From: Limnephilus marmoratus
Lineage: Eukaryota; Arthropoda; Insecta; Trichoptera; Limnephilidae
Assembly: GCA_917880885.1 (NCBI GenBank)
Contig: OU862907.1
Location: forward strand, 66,397,072 to 66,461,071
Length of the DNA: 64,000 bases
Reading direction: 5' to 3'
This document shows positions 1 through 10,766 of the stretch, one piece after another (position 1 is the stretch's first letter; each line of letters opens with the position of its first letter). The notes under the pieces were generated by a model. It had not been told where the DNA came from. It was given only the letters and a program-made list of their open reading frames with translations, and made no database searches. The translations under genes were made by a program, and so were the position numbers.

Positions 1-13
1 ATGCACAGAAGAC

Positions 14-454
14 ATGATTAGTGAACTTAGCGATCAGCAATCCCGAGCAAAAAACATAATTACATTTGATATCCCTGAGTGCGACTTGCCGGATCTCGAA
101 CAACGCAAATTACGCGACACCGAAGAATACTGGAAAGTTATAGAAGGCATCACCAGCACAAGTCAAAATAACATAAAAGTGCTTCGGCTTGGAAAACCTT
201 CAGCAGAAAAAAAAATCCCTCGCCCGGTAAAAATAATCTTCCGAACAAGAGATGAAGCGTTAGCCATTCTCAAAAATAAAAATAAACTAAAAAAACCAAA
301 CTCAATCAAATCAGATCAAACTCCGATGCAACGGCAGCATTTAATTGACCTAAGGAATGAGCTGCATCAAAGAATAGAAAAGGGGGAAAAGGAATTGACT
401 ATCAAATACATCAAAGGATGCCCTAAAATTATAAAAATTCCAAAAAACATGTAA
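14..454 (+). CDS. LINE ORF1 protein, C-terminal part
   Basis: Open frame of 146 codons just ahead of the ORF2 endonuclease. It is rich in Lys and charged residues. A VLRLGKP...RPVKIIFRTRDEA segment (about residues 55-82) resembles the RRM-like/C-terminal half of LINE ORF1 RNA-binding proteins: a strand, then a PRPVKI strand, then a helix. Its role would be RNA chaperone and RNP formation for retrotransposition. The true N-terminus lies outside the window, so the Met at 14 is only the first Met available. ORF2 follows with almost no spacing. Assignment rests on position plus motif style. Confidence 0.6.
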   Translation: MISELSDQQSRAKNIITFDIPECDLPDLEQRKLRDTEEYWKVIEGITSTSQNNIKVLRLGKPSAEKKIPRPVKIIFRTRDEALAILKNKNKLKKPNSIKSDQTPMQRQHLIDLRNELHQRIEKGEKELTIKYIKGCPKIIKIPKNM

Positions 455-3342
455 ATAATTACATAGTCAATATCTCGATACTGTATACGAACCTATGCTC
501 TCTCACACGGAAATTTGATCTTGTTCTTGCACAAATAAACCTTATAAAACCAACAGTATTAATAGTGACAGAAACGTGGCTAAAGGCAGAAATACCAGAT
601 ACGTTAGTGGATCTCCCGGAGTACACACTCTTCCGCAAAGACCGTCGAATTAAAAAAACGAGGAGGTGGTGTGGCAATATATGTAAAGAAAAGGACCATA
701 GGCCTGTCAATCTCAGCCCAGTTGAACAAAGCCCTGGAAAACAGTTCTAGTAATTATCCACAAATTGACGCGCTATTCATTGACATGCAAATAGGCCATC
801 TCAAAACTATCTTAGCTGGTATCTACTGCCGACCAAATGCATCTTATGAAAACCACCAAAAACTATTACACCAATTACAAAGAATAGCTTATGTGTCAAA
901 CGTAATAATCCTTGGAGACTTTAATTATTCCAAACTGGTATGGCCGATTACAGAAGTGCGTAATTCAAACAGCCCCGAGGCCTTGTTTGAGGATATGTAC
1001 CTGAATAGTAACTATTGGCAATTGGTAGATAAACCTACAAGATACAGGGACAACAATATCCCATCTCTATTGGACTTAGTCCTGTGCAATGATGAACATC
1101 TCATTACTGATATAAAATACCTAGCACCTATAGGCAAAAGTGACCATATATGTTTGTTGTCAACGTTACAAGTAAGAACCAGCCATAACAACGGATCATC
1201 CAGCCCGGAAGGCACGAAGCCGAGACCCAACTATTACATAGCAGATTATGATAAAATAAATGAAACCTTAAGCACTCCTGATATAATGCGGTCTCTCGTG
1301 GAAACCACCACAACTGAAGAAAAATGGAAGTTTTTTACAAATAAGTTTGAAGAGAAGATTGTGTCAAAAATACCACTTTCCAAAGGCAATAAAAACCACA
1401 ATAAGAACAAACCTTGGATTGACAAATACATCCTAGGATTGATTAAAGAGAAAAAGAAAGCCTGGGATGGTTATAGATTATCCAGAAAACACGTGGAGAA
1501 TTCAAATGAGACTGAAAATGAGTATTACAGAGAATACAAACGGAAAAACAACTACCTTGTGTCCCAACTAAGAAATACCAGAAAAAACTTTGAGCAAAAA
1601 TTGATTGAAAGCGGCCAGAAACCATTTTATAGTTACATACGCAAACTGATTGCCTCGAAAGTGTCTACTCCAACCATACTATATAACTTCTCTAACGAAA
1701 CAGTTACCAGTGAAATAGACATAGCGAACACCCTTGCAACACAATTTGAAAAAACCTTTGTCAATGAACCAGATACCAGTATACCAACTATTAGTCAAGA
1801 TCTATATGAAGATAACTCGCTATGCGAAATCGAATTTACTCCATCAGCAGTTGAGAATATTTTGAAGGGGTTGCGAGAAGATACTGCTGCTGGCCCTGAT
1901 AATATTCCTGCTATTGTTCTCAAAAAGTGTGCAGCAACTCTCAGTCATCCCATAGCTCTGGTTATGCAACAATCCTTTTTAGATGGGAAACTCCCTAGAG
2001 ATTGGAAGAGAGCTATAATAACACCCATCTACAAAAAAGGTGATAAACTCAAACCAGCAAATTACAGGCCTATAAGTTTGACTAGTATCATCTGCAAAAC
2101 CATGGAAAGGATAATAGTAGACGAGATACGCTCGTTCTTGAACAAACTTGACATAATCTCAAACAAACAACATGGATTTGTGCCAAAAAGATCCACAATT
2201 ACCAATCTCATTCTTAACATAGATTACTGGACAAACGAATGGGACAAACGGATTCCCACTGACATAATTTATCTTGACTTTGAGAAAGCCTTCGATACTG
2301 TTCCAACCAATAGACTGTTGGCTAAACTTAAATTCCTAGGCATAAGAGGACGACTTCTCCAATGGATCAAATCCTTCCTCACTGAGAGAAAGTTACAAGT
2401 TCGAATTGGTAACCAACTGTCATCTGAGCGAAACGTGACCAGTGGTGTCCCTCAAGGATCAGTTCTCGGTCCAGTTCTGTTTATTTTGTACATCACGGAC
2501 CTGCACAATACAATAAAATCAGACTCCAGCTGTTTCGCAGATGGTACAAAATTCTATGCCAACCCACACACATCACGACCAACTGCAAAACGATCTAAAT
2601 GAAATATATCAATGGACAAACGATTGGCTTCTAAAACTCAATGTAGAAAAATGCACTGTCCTACATGTTGGAAAAACTAACCCTACACTTGCTTACAATC
2701 TTAATGGAATGCCACTAAAAGCAGTGACATTACAACAAGACTTAGGAGTTACCATATCTCAAGATTTAAAATGGGAACCGCACATCGCTGGGATTGTGAA
2801 AAGAGCAAACTCTTTAACATATTTAATCAGGAAAGCATTCCTTGACCTAACACCGGACATGATGTTTAAAATATACAAAACATATGTGCGACCTCTTCTG
2901 GAATATGCTTTCCAAATATGGAGTCCTTACTTCGCAAAGGATATAAATCTGATAGAGGGAGTACAGAGACGTTTCACTAAAATACCAAGAGCTTTGAAAG
3001 ATCGGCGATATGAAGATAGACTCAAAGAATTAAGATTACCAACCTTAAAAGATAGAAGAGAAAGGGGTGACTTGATCGAAACCTTCAAAATTTTATCTGG
3101 ACACTACAGCTGCCCCCCTGCCTGGCATCCAAGGAATCTTCACTGCTAATAAAAATATAATTCTCCGTGGGCACTCAAAAAAAATTACCAAAACGCCTTT
3201 TGCATCTAATCCTAGAAAACACTTCCTTGCAAATAGAGTGGTGGATGCTTGGAACAAACTCCCACAACATGTCATCGATGCAACTAACATAAACCAATTC
3301 AAAGCTCTATTGGATTCATATTTGGAGAGAAAAAAGGACTAA
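453..3342 (+). pseudogene. LINE ORF2: APE endonuclease + reverse transcriptase, frameshifted
   Basis: Pieces in three frames. The endonuclease starts at about 460 (YTNLCSLTRKFD, then TETWLK at 565-585). A run of seven A at 652-658 shifts the frame by one base, and GGGVAIYVK resumes at 664. GDFN (about 911) is an endonuclease core motif. The RT domain (about 1830-2900) has AAGPDNIP, NYRPISLTS, HGFVPKRST, DFEKAFD (about 2275) and GVPQGSVLGP (about 2445). The active-site box reads FADG at 2534-2545 instead of FADD, so the second catalytic Asp is lost. A second frameshift lies at about 2560-2600 and a third at about 3110-3130. The last frame ends ...DAWNKLP...SYLERKKD with TAA at 3340-3342. Reverse transcriptase activity is therefore not expected. 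Confidence 0.9.
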
Positions 3343-3410
3343 CTTAGTTAAAAATTAAAATTTACTGTCAAACTATTGTGAAATCAGCTGAATGCTGCCT
3401 GCTCATTATA

Positions 3411-3430
3411 TATAATAATAATAATAATAA
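3411..3430 (+). repeat. (TAA)n 3' tail of LINE
   Basis: Six or so TAA units directly after the LINE 3' UTR; taken as the terminal microsatellite of the element. Confidence 0.7.
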
Positions 3431-4330
3431 AAACCGTTCTAATTTCATCAAACCAAAATTCTACGGATAAAGAATACCCGTAGAAACATGTTAGTATTAA
3501 GAAAACTACTGTAAATACTGTATTATGTATCCTGAACCGTCATTTAAAACTTATATTGAGAGAAGCATTCTCAAATCCCCTTTCGCGTGGCCTTCCCCGA
3601 TCTTTTTTAGTACCTTGTGGCTGTCAAGTGGTCACCAGATGCTAAACAAAAGTATCATACCTACATCTAACTTTTGTTTATGGCATTTTTTTCTCATTAG
3701 CGTATTAAATTTCGTCGCTGGCATTTTCGTTTTGTAATAGCTCCGAATTTATAACGATTTTTCCCCAAAAAAGCAAGAATTATTTTAACCTGTAAAATTA
3801 TTATAAAAACACAAATTTAAACGACCAGTTTCAAAGAAACGGTCGACAAAATAGGCGGCCAACAGAAAACCGGCGCTTATATACTTACGGGCAAGGTCAA
3901 ACCTCCCACCCCAAATATGTACCACGTGACCGTTTTTTATCCCAAAATCAGGTATAAAAGCCGGCGCGTTTTCGCAATAAATCAGTTTATCTTTACTCAA
4001 CAAACTCGTCTTGTTATTTACTCTACAAGTGGTCCTTTCTACCTACCTCTGGAAGTCTGCGACCTGCTGCCAGCTGCTGCCTCCTGCCGAAGTTCTGCCT
4101 GAACAAGAACCCGGTGCCTACCGCTGCAGTCGGCCCTGACTCTGGGCACTGCCAAGGCACCGCTCAGGCAGAAACTAGGCGCATCCAGGACCTATACCAC
4201 TGGATGTAGGGAGGCCAGCCAGCTTCTTCATCACCATCAGCGTGAACCAGTGGAAAGGCGTGCACGAGACCGGTGCCCTATTTTTCAGTTCTTGTGATGA
4301 CGCTGACACGTCCGTTACAGTCTGAATTCA
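3431..4330. other. No gene recognised; possible LTR-like promoter region inside
   Basis: About 900 bp without a convincing coding region. The only notable structure is a TATA/initiator/polyA cluster at 3951-4027, listed separately. The right part (about 4030-4320) is GC-richer than its surroundings and has no long conserved frame. Confidence 0.5.
3951..4027 (+). promoter_or_regulatory. LTR-like promoter/polyadenylation cluster
   Basis: TATAAAAGCCGG at about 3952 is followed by AATAAA (about 3977), TCAGTTT, then TTGTTATTTACTCTACA ending in CA at 4027, and directly by AGTGGTCC. In many insect LTR retrotransposons the LTR has a TATA box, a TCAGT-type initiator and a nearby poly(A) signal, ends in CA, and is followed by a primer-binding site. 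I could not find a matching TG start with a target duplication, so this is a possible LTR remnant only. Confidence 0.35.
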
Positions 4331-4720
4331 TAATATCATCATCATCATCACTCTTGGCTCTACAACCCCTGGTGGGTCTTGGCCTCCTCAAGAGTCTTCC
4401 TCCACTCATCTCGGTTTTGTGCCAGCTCTCTCCAGTTTAAAAGCTCCAAGGTAGATATAATATCTTTGAGGACATTGTCGCTCCATCTTAAACTTGGTCT
4501 TCCCAGGCTCCTTCGCTCTGTCGGTCTTGAGTTCAGCAGGGACTTTGGTGCTTGATGCTCGGTCATTCTCTCCACATGACCCAGCCACCGAAGTCTTCCC
4601 AGTTTTATAAATTTTGTGACGTTTAGATCCTTAAACAGAGTATATAGCTCATTGTTGTAACGTCGGAGCCAAAATCCATTTTCTGAAACCGGTCCGAAGA
4701 TACGCCTCAAAATTTTCCTT
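4331..4720 (-). mobile_element. RTE-like LINE, 3' fragment
   Basis: On the minus strand a frame from 4710 down to 4360 reads RRIFGPV...GRLRWLGHVERM...GRPSLRWSDNV...WRELAQNRDEW...AKTHQGL. This is the typical C-terminal tail of RTE-type and related LINE proteins. It ends in a (TGA)n tract (TCATCATCATCATC at about 4335-4349 on the + strand), the usual RTE-type 3' end. The copy is strongly 5'-truncated, with no RT core or endonuclease. Confidence 0.75.
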
Positions 4721-4989
4721 TCAAAAACAAATTTCCAAATTCATAATATAATGAAGTATAATTGAATAGCAGGTCCGTGTAATATTATGTTATAGTAGGT
4801 AGGTACTTTATTGGTTTTCTGTTATTAAAAGTAAATTTGAGTTCATTGAATCATATTTCACGCAGGACTTACTGACTAACACACGATAACTGAAATTAAT
4901 ACGTTAACTGAATCTATACTATATAGAAAAATGAATGTATTTGCTTTGTAATTTACTTGCTTGTGAGTATATATGTTTGTTCCTTCGTT

Positions 4990-6469
4990 GCTAAACCATT
5001 CATCCGATTGCGATGAAACTTTGGGAATTTGATGTGCGCATGCTCGCAATGGTTTCTATATATATATATATATAATAGTGAGCGCTGCTATCTTGAAATT
5101 GTGCGTTGGATTTGATGTGCGCATGCCCGCGATGGTTCCTATATATAATAGTGAGCTTTGGCATCATGAAATTATGCGTTTTTAAACCATTCATCTGATT
5201 GCGATGAAAATTTGGAGATTTTATGTGTGCATGCCCACGATGGTTTCTATACAGGCGTAACAGAACGTACCCGAGGGATTTTAACCATCGATTCCTGACA
5301 TTATATGGAGTAAAAAATGTAAATGAAATTTTGGTCTCCGGTGATATTTTTGATGTTTTTTTTATTTATTTTTTCTACAAAAACATTAAAAAATAGTAGG
5401 TGTTGGACAGTTGGAGGCGGGGTGAGGGGTTGGTCGGTTACTCGGCTGAGTGACAATGACAACAAACGGAAGAAATTTTTTTGTTTGCATTTGAAGAAAA
5501 ATAAATTTAAAAAAAAAGTCACTGGAGACCAAAATTTCATTTACATTTTTTACTTCAAATATGCTCAGGAATCGCTGGTTAAAATCCCTCGGGTACGTCC
5601 TGTTGCACCCTGTATATGTTTGTTCCTTCATTGCTAAACCATTCATCCGATTGCAATGGAACTTTGGGGATTTGATGTGCCAATGCCAGCGACAGTTTCT
5701 ATATATAATAGTGAGCTCTGGCGTCATGATGCTAAACCATTCATCCGATTGCAATGGAACTTTGGGGATTTAATGTGCCAATGCCAGCGACAGTTTCTAT
5801 ATATAATAGTGAGCTCTGGCGTCATGATGCTAAACCATTCATCCGATTGCAATGGAACTTTGGGGATTTGATGTGCCAATGCCAGCGACAGTTTCTATAT
5901 ATATAATAGTGAGCTCTGGCTTCATGATGCTAAACCATTCATCCGATTGCAATTGAACTTTGGGGATTTGATGTGCCAATGCCAGCGACAGTTTCTATAT
6001 ATATAATAGTGAGCTCTGGCTTCATGATGCTAAACCATTCATCCGATTGCGATAAAACTTTGGGAATTTGATGTGCGCATGCCCGGAATAGTTTTTATAA
6101 TAATAGTGAGCTCTGGCATCATGAAATTATGCGTTGCTAAATCATTCATCCGATTGCAATGAAACTTTAGTGAGTTGTTGTGCGCACTCCCGCGATGGTT
6201 TCTATATAGAATAGTGAGCTTTGGCGTCATGAAGTTATTCGTTGCTAAACCATTCATCCGATTGCGATGAAAATTTGGGGATTTGATGTGTGCATGCCTG
6301 CGATGGTTTCTATATAAAATAGTGAGCGCTGGCATCATGAAATTATACGTTGCTAAACCATTCATCCGATTACGATGAAACTTTAATGAGTTGTTGTGCT
6401 TACCCCCGCAATGGTTTCTATATAGAATAGTGAGCTTTGGCGTCATGAAATTATGTGTTGCTAACCATT
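4990..6469 (+). repeat. Tandem array of about 97-108 bp units
   Basis: Units carry CCATTCATCCGATTGC, a TTTGATGTGC stretch, TTTCTATATATAATAGTGAGC and a variable end (CATGATGC or CATGAAATTATGCGTTGC). About five units of about 97 bp (5636-6030) are almost identical, indicating recent local amplification. Flanking units of about 108 bp are more diverged. The same unit recurs at 10339-10560 and 11005-11100. Confidence 0.85.
5252..5611. mobile_element. MITE with about 70-bp TIRs and TA duplication
   Basis: The left end CAGGCGTAACAGAACG and the right end, read in reverse complement as CAGGGTGCAACAGGACG, continue as inverted repeats through GTACCCGAGGGATTTTAACC. TA flanks both ends (5250-5251, 5612-5613). 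It sits inside the Helitron array. A fragment of the same terminus is at about 33597-33650, and a related terminus at about 49187. Confidence 0.8.
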
Positions 6470-7016
6470 CGGCCCCTTAGGGTCAAAAAAACGTATCTCA
6501 TTTTTCTCTACTTTACAGGAGAGCAAAAAAACATAGTTCTCAATCAATCAATGTTGTCTACTTTTAAACAAATGGAACATATTAATAATTTCTTCTCGTT
6601 TATTTAAAGGGTGGTATTTTGTGCTTCTAAATCATCTTTTAAATATAAAATAGTAATTCATTTTCATATGTTTTTTTTAATTTAAGTGCAGCTATATCTC
6701 AGTTACGTTTCTTTGATCCTAACCAAAGTGAAAATTGCAATCACTGAACTCAAGTTACGAAAAACTTCCTTCGATATTTGACTTTTTTTACACCCGAAAA
6801 TTTGTAAAGATGATTTTTAGGAATTAGGATAGTGGTGGAGCAGTAATAAAAATATTTCAAGTCTAGAAATTTTTATTGAAAAACTTATTTAAAACAGAAA
6901 AACATATAAAATATTTAGGTAACTATTTTCCAAATTTTTTTGACAATACTATTGTCAAAAAAAAAACTTAATATGCTACATAATATTGTAACTTGCTTAA
7001 AAAACTGGAATCTTGT

Positions 7017-7145
7017 ACCTGACTAACTTACTAACTACCTAACTAACCATCACGCCGTTTCTCCGCAGGGGTAGGCAGAGAGGACGGACCGCCAAACAAC
7101 TCAGTCTTAGCACACACTCATTGCTTCACTCACTTTACTTCAACA
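7017..7145 (-). mobile_element. LINE family T, extreme 3' end
   Basis: On the minus strand it ends GGCGTGATGGTTAGTTAGG(T)AG. Upstream sequence encodes the CKD.T.W..V-like tail. It is a short 5'-truncated copy of the family also found at 11818, 16925, 31200, 36181 and 51117, all ending in a TTAG-type repeat. Confidence 0.7.
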
Positions 7146-7149
7146 AACA

Positions 7150-7445
7150 CCTCTTCCATAGGTCACTCCAAGGGGTTCGCTACGTTTGGTGATTTAGAAG
7201 GTGTGCCCTGGTTCATGGGGTGAGGTTTTTCTAGGTCAAGACCTAGAAAAACCTAAGGAGGCGGATGACCAGGAGACACTGAACCCCAGATTTCTACCCA
7301 CCCCTAAAACCCTTTTCCTTCCCAGAATTCTCCTCTCCTTTATTTCGTAAAAAAAACCCTCCTCACAGCATCCCCAAAGATGAAATAGGACCTGAGGTAA
7401 ATTATTTTCCTCAGGGCCTCCTGTGTGGAGCGCATGTAAAAAAAT
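7150..7445 (+). mobile_element. SINE-like element sharing LINE B 3' tail, copy 1
   Basis: Contains GTTCGCTACGTTTGGTGATTT, a partly rearranged middle (a small inverted copy of AGACCTAGAAAAACC), then the tail hairpin CCTGAGG...CCTCAGGG and GCCTCCTGTGTGGAG ending in A-rich sequence. The tail is the same as the 3' UTR of the LINE at 17640-18262. Confidence 0.7.
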
Positions 7446-7499
7446 AAGTTCAACTCATTGCCTTGTTTTAGGAACTTAATAAATATGGTCAGGATCTTC

Positions 7500-8560
7500 T
7501 TTTTGAATGTGATTTTTAACTAGTTTACATCCATGCCATTTTTCTGTCTTTTTGTTTTTAATTAATTGTTTCCTCAAGTTGATGAAACTGAAGAAATACT
7601 CTTGTCCCATCTCAATGACATCATATTTGGATTTTCTGGAAGCTAATCTAACTGCTGGGTACCACCATGAAGGATCAAAAATATTTATTTTCTTTATAGA
7701 AGTTTTGATATATCAACAGGTATCACTCATCAGAATGAAGTTCTTTCCATTAGCATTAGCTACCAAATACTTATACACACATGAAGCGATTTCATCTGAG
7801 CCACGACCAGCCACTCATTGATGTCACATGTAATTTCTAGCTTCATTGCTCCGAACATTAAAAAAGTTTAATTATAAACTGCCAGGTGTCGTCTATAAAA
7901 AATTATCTTCGAACGTATTCTAAATTAAACTCGATGAAATTAACAGTGGATTCAGAAGCAAGGGTTTTAGATTTGATTTTACAATTCTGTACAGCAATTT
8001 TGCGTTGTCTGTGGCGATCATACTCATCCAAAAGAGATATTTTTCTTCCGTATTAGCATTTTCGTATTTAACACACAAGTCGCACATATCTTCGCGTGGT
8101 TGTTGGAACTATAGGTTACAGGTGTTAAATATGTTTCGGTTTAACCATGTTTTTCAGGAACATAATTTGTATCCTTACACAAGTCAACATACATAGTGTA
8201 CATTACGTATGTGTAATGTCAAATCGGTGGCTAAATATTCAAATGAAGTGTTCGCCCTACAGTAATGTGACGGTACTGTTGGAAAAGACATAATGTGGTC
8301 CTTAATGATTTTTTTAGATTCTTCTGGTCTTTTATCTCCAGGTAAATGTTTTCCCCTTTTGTTTTGGAGAACTTTTCCATTTTCCAAGCTATTATTAATT
8401 ATATTTCTAAAAAAGGATTCAGTAATATCCAATGTAGTCAAAAAAAATTCTTGGCATTCTTGGATTCTCGAATCGCTCTTAAAGAAGAAGAACTCTTGAC
8501 TTTTTGCATCGTGAATCCTGATTTTCTGCTATTTTTTATTTTGGTAGCAGTTGTAGTAAC
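7500..8560 (-). pseudogene. Decayed transposase-like gene
   Basis: The minus strand holds fragments with many stops. The clearest, 8441 down to 8184, reads KRGKHLPGDKRPEE followed by DHIMSFPTVPSHYCRANT and EYLATDLTL. After a gap, YDRHRQRKIAV... lies near 8000. The HI.SFP...SHYCR pattern is one I recall from arthropod transposon-encoded proteins of uncertain superfamily. It lies centrally in the 6470-10338 TIR element and may be its former transposase. No catalytic triad can be assigned. Confidence 0.5.
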
Positions 8561-8571
8561 ATCAATTTAGT

Positions 8572-8925
8572 TTTTGGGGATGCTATGTAGAGTCTTTTTA
8601 GGGGAAGGAAAGATAAGAAATTCTTAGAAGGAATAAGGTATAAGGGGTGGTTAGGAATTTGGGGGCCAGTGTGACGGACGAATGAATCCATCCTCTCCAC
8701 TGCGATGCAAGAGAATGTTCCGAGAGAGTCCTGCTGGAGAGGTCAAAAGATCTCCCTCAGTCTCTCCCGACCCGGCCTGCCACGCTGTTGATGGCAGACA
8801 CATCTGCCGCCAAGATCCGGACAAATCTGACCCCATAAACCCGGGTACCCCTGCTAAGTCACCAAACGTTATCCAATAAATGATTCCCGGGGCGGCGGTA
8901 CCCATACCCGCCTCTGAAATAAGAT
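8572..8925 (-). mobile_element. SINE-like element sharing LINE B tail, copy 2
   Basis: The minus-strand order is GGCGGGTATGGGTACCGCCGCC, CCCGGGAATCATTTATTGG, AGCAGGGGTACCCGGGTT, a GACCTCTCCAGCAGGACTC block, and a GACCCTACATAGCATCC 3' part. The final CTGTGTGGAG hairpin is missing. Same family as 7150, 16563, 43914 and 48310. Confidence 0.75.
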
Positions 8926-9220
8926 ATTTTTGGCACTTGAAGAATCTTCCTTATTATTCAACAATGCCACTTCCATTATTCACTGAATCCGTGTTTTGTG
9001 TGTTTTCCTTTCCATATTCGATTTATATTGAGTCAAAACACACAAAAAAATAACCAAACTAATATTCAAATCACTCGTTAAAATAAAAAAATGCCGCAAA
9101 CACAACTGCCAAATCGTAAATGAATGACGCCTAAGTGACATTTCAGTAAAACAGTTGCATAATCTATGCGGGTGAATCGAACGTAACTAAAGATGCGTTT
9201 CTTTGACTCGCAAGCAAATA

Positions 9221-10117
9221 TCTTTTTTTTTTTTTTTTATTTTTTTTTTTTTTTTATTTAAACGCCCATAGGGCTTTTACATAATGTGAATGCAGTACAT
9301 TTTTTTTAATTACAGTGAAAAGAATGGGTTTATAAAATACAATACAAGTAACATAATATTTGTTAAAAACAAAATATAGATTACATAAAATATAAGCATT
9401 AACCAAATACAGGTAACATAAAATATAAGAAACAAAATATAGTTCATAAAATATAGGAGTTGACATAAAGTAGATAATGCTTAAAATTGTTGTTCACATT
9501 GGTTTATGGGATAGGTAGAAATAAATAGTTGGAACATATGGCGTTTGAAGTTTGCCAAGTTCAAATTATTGTCAAATACATCCAGATTGTTTAAGTATTT
9601 GTTACCAAGACTATGCAAACGTTGTATTGGAGAATGAAAATCATAGTTCGAATGAGATGTACGTATATAAAATGTCAATGTTTGTCTAGTTGTTCGTGTA
9701 GGTACATGTAAATTTATTAATTGCAGAAGTTCACAACTGTCGAATTTAGAGTTTAATAATTTTAATAAAAAGGTTAGGTCGTTTATTTTTCGTCTGTTTT
9801 CTAATGTTGGAATATTTAAAGTATTCATTAACGACGGGTAATTTATGTGCTCTAAAGGGATGTTAAGTTTAAAATTTACAAAACGTAGAAATTTTCTTTG
9901 AATTCTTTCAATAGTATGAATATGAATTTTGTAGAAGGGCGACCAGACTATGGAATTATATTCTATTAGGCTTCTAACAAGGGATGTGTACAGTAGTTTA
10001 ATGATTTGTAACGATTCAAAGTTTTTAATTGTTCTTAATACAAATCCTAATGTTTTCATACCCTTATTTGCAGTTTGTTGAATGTGAACCGTGAAGTCTA
10101 GTTTCTCATCCATTATT
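9221..10117 (-). mobile_element. 5'-truncated LINE (Jockey/CR1 group), 3' part
   Basis: On the minus strand the reading frame runs 10113-9481, followed by a 3' UTR and an A-rich tail (poly-T at 9221-9256 on + strand). The 5' end is truncated at about 10117. It lies inside the 6470-10338 TIR element. Confidence 0.8.
9481..10113 (-). pseudogene. C-terminal region of LINE reverse transcriptase
   Basis: 210 open codons after the RT catalytic domain, beginning DEKLDFTVHIQQTANK (the usual KL.F..H...I..K segment), then LLYTSLVRSLIEYNSIVWSP and IERIQRKFLRF, the thumb/connection region of CR1/Jockey-type proteins. The endonuclease and FADD catalytic box are absent by 5' truncation, so this is not a functional gene. 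The Met at 10113 is not a real start. Confidence 0.85.
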
Positions 10118-10766
10118 ATGCTTTTTATTCAAGTTCAAAAAACGCAAGTAACGATACACTCTACTGACCTTAACAATAAATGGTTTTCTGTAGATACGCA
10201 ACGATGTAAATTTGTAACCGTTGAACCTATAGATACGTGTCTTTGTCACTTAACGTAATGTGTTATTTTGTGTCTAGTACCATCCGTAACTCAAAATCGA
10301 TAAAAATTGAGATACGTTTCTTTGACTCTAAGGGGCCGCATTCATCCGATTGCGATGAAAATTTTGGGGATTTGATGTGCGCATGCCCGCGATGGTTTCT
10401 ACATAATTATGCGTTGTTATTAAGTTATAGTGGTGAGCTCTGGCGTTATGAAATTATTTCCTACACCATTCATCCGATTGTGATGAAACTTTAGTGAGTT
10501 GTTGACGTTGTGCACATGCCCGCCATGGTTTCTATACATAATAGTGAGCCTGGCTTTATGAAATTTGTATAAAAAATTGCAAGATGTCGCACGCGGCTGT
10601 TTGAAAACTGAATGTACCGGGACTGAATGTATGGAACGCGGAAGAGAGGAGTGTGGAGAAGGAAGGGGGCGTAGGAACTTGTGAGGAAGAGGAAGGGGAA
10701 CGGGACGAATGGGAACAATTTCTTTATTAAGTGGTATTGCAACGCATGATGTGAACTAGCTAGTAA

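Larger units (their letters stand above)
1..3430 (+). mobile_element. CR1-like non-LTR retrotransposon, nearly full ORF2, defective
   Basis: LINE entering from the left window edge. It holds the C-terminal part of ORF1, then ORF2 with an APE endonuclease followed by reverse transcriptase, a short 3' UTR and a terminal (TAA)n microsatellite. CR1/Daphne-type LINEs commonly end in a short microsatellite rather than poly(A), which fits. ORF2 is broken by at least three frameshifts and has a mutated catalytic box, so the copy is dead. The clade (CR1 group rather than Jockey) is inferred from motif style. Confidence 0.85.
6470..10338. mobile_element. Large TIR element with CGGCCCCTTAG ends
   Basis: Termini CGGCCCCTTAGGGTCAAA (6470 on) and its imperfect inverse ending ...TTTGACTCTAAGGGGCCG (to 10338). 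The flanks suggest a CATT duplication: Helitron unit ...ACCATT | ... | CATTCATCCG. Inside are a decayed transposase-like frame on the minus strand (7500-8560), two SINE-like repeats, a LINE tail and a LINE 3' copy. The superfamily is unresolved: a 4-5 bp duplication with GG-starting TIRs does not fit hAT, piggyBac or mariner neatly. Confidence 0.65.
4913..10763 (+). mobile_element. Helitron-like element with tandem internal repeats, split by a large insertion
   Basis: The left end begins TC (TCTATACTATATAG) after an A. The right end is ...GAACTAGCTAG followed by T, as expected for Helitron 5'-TC and 3'-CTAG ends inserted at A^T. The body is an array of about 100-bp units (4990-6469, resuming 10339-10560) containing ATTCATCCGATTGCGATG. 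A 3.9-kb TIR element (6470-10338) and a 360-bp MITE (5252-5611) are inserted in it. No Rep/helicase coding sequence is seen, so it is non-autonomous. That both halves belong to one element is inferred from the shared unit on either side of the insertion. Confidence 0.6.

Noticed and set aside
3525..4102. Small ORFs of 60-72 codons on both strands
   Set aside because: No recognisable domain and no shared frame with any repeat; overlap with the TATA/LTR-like region.
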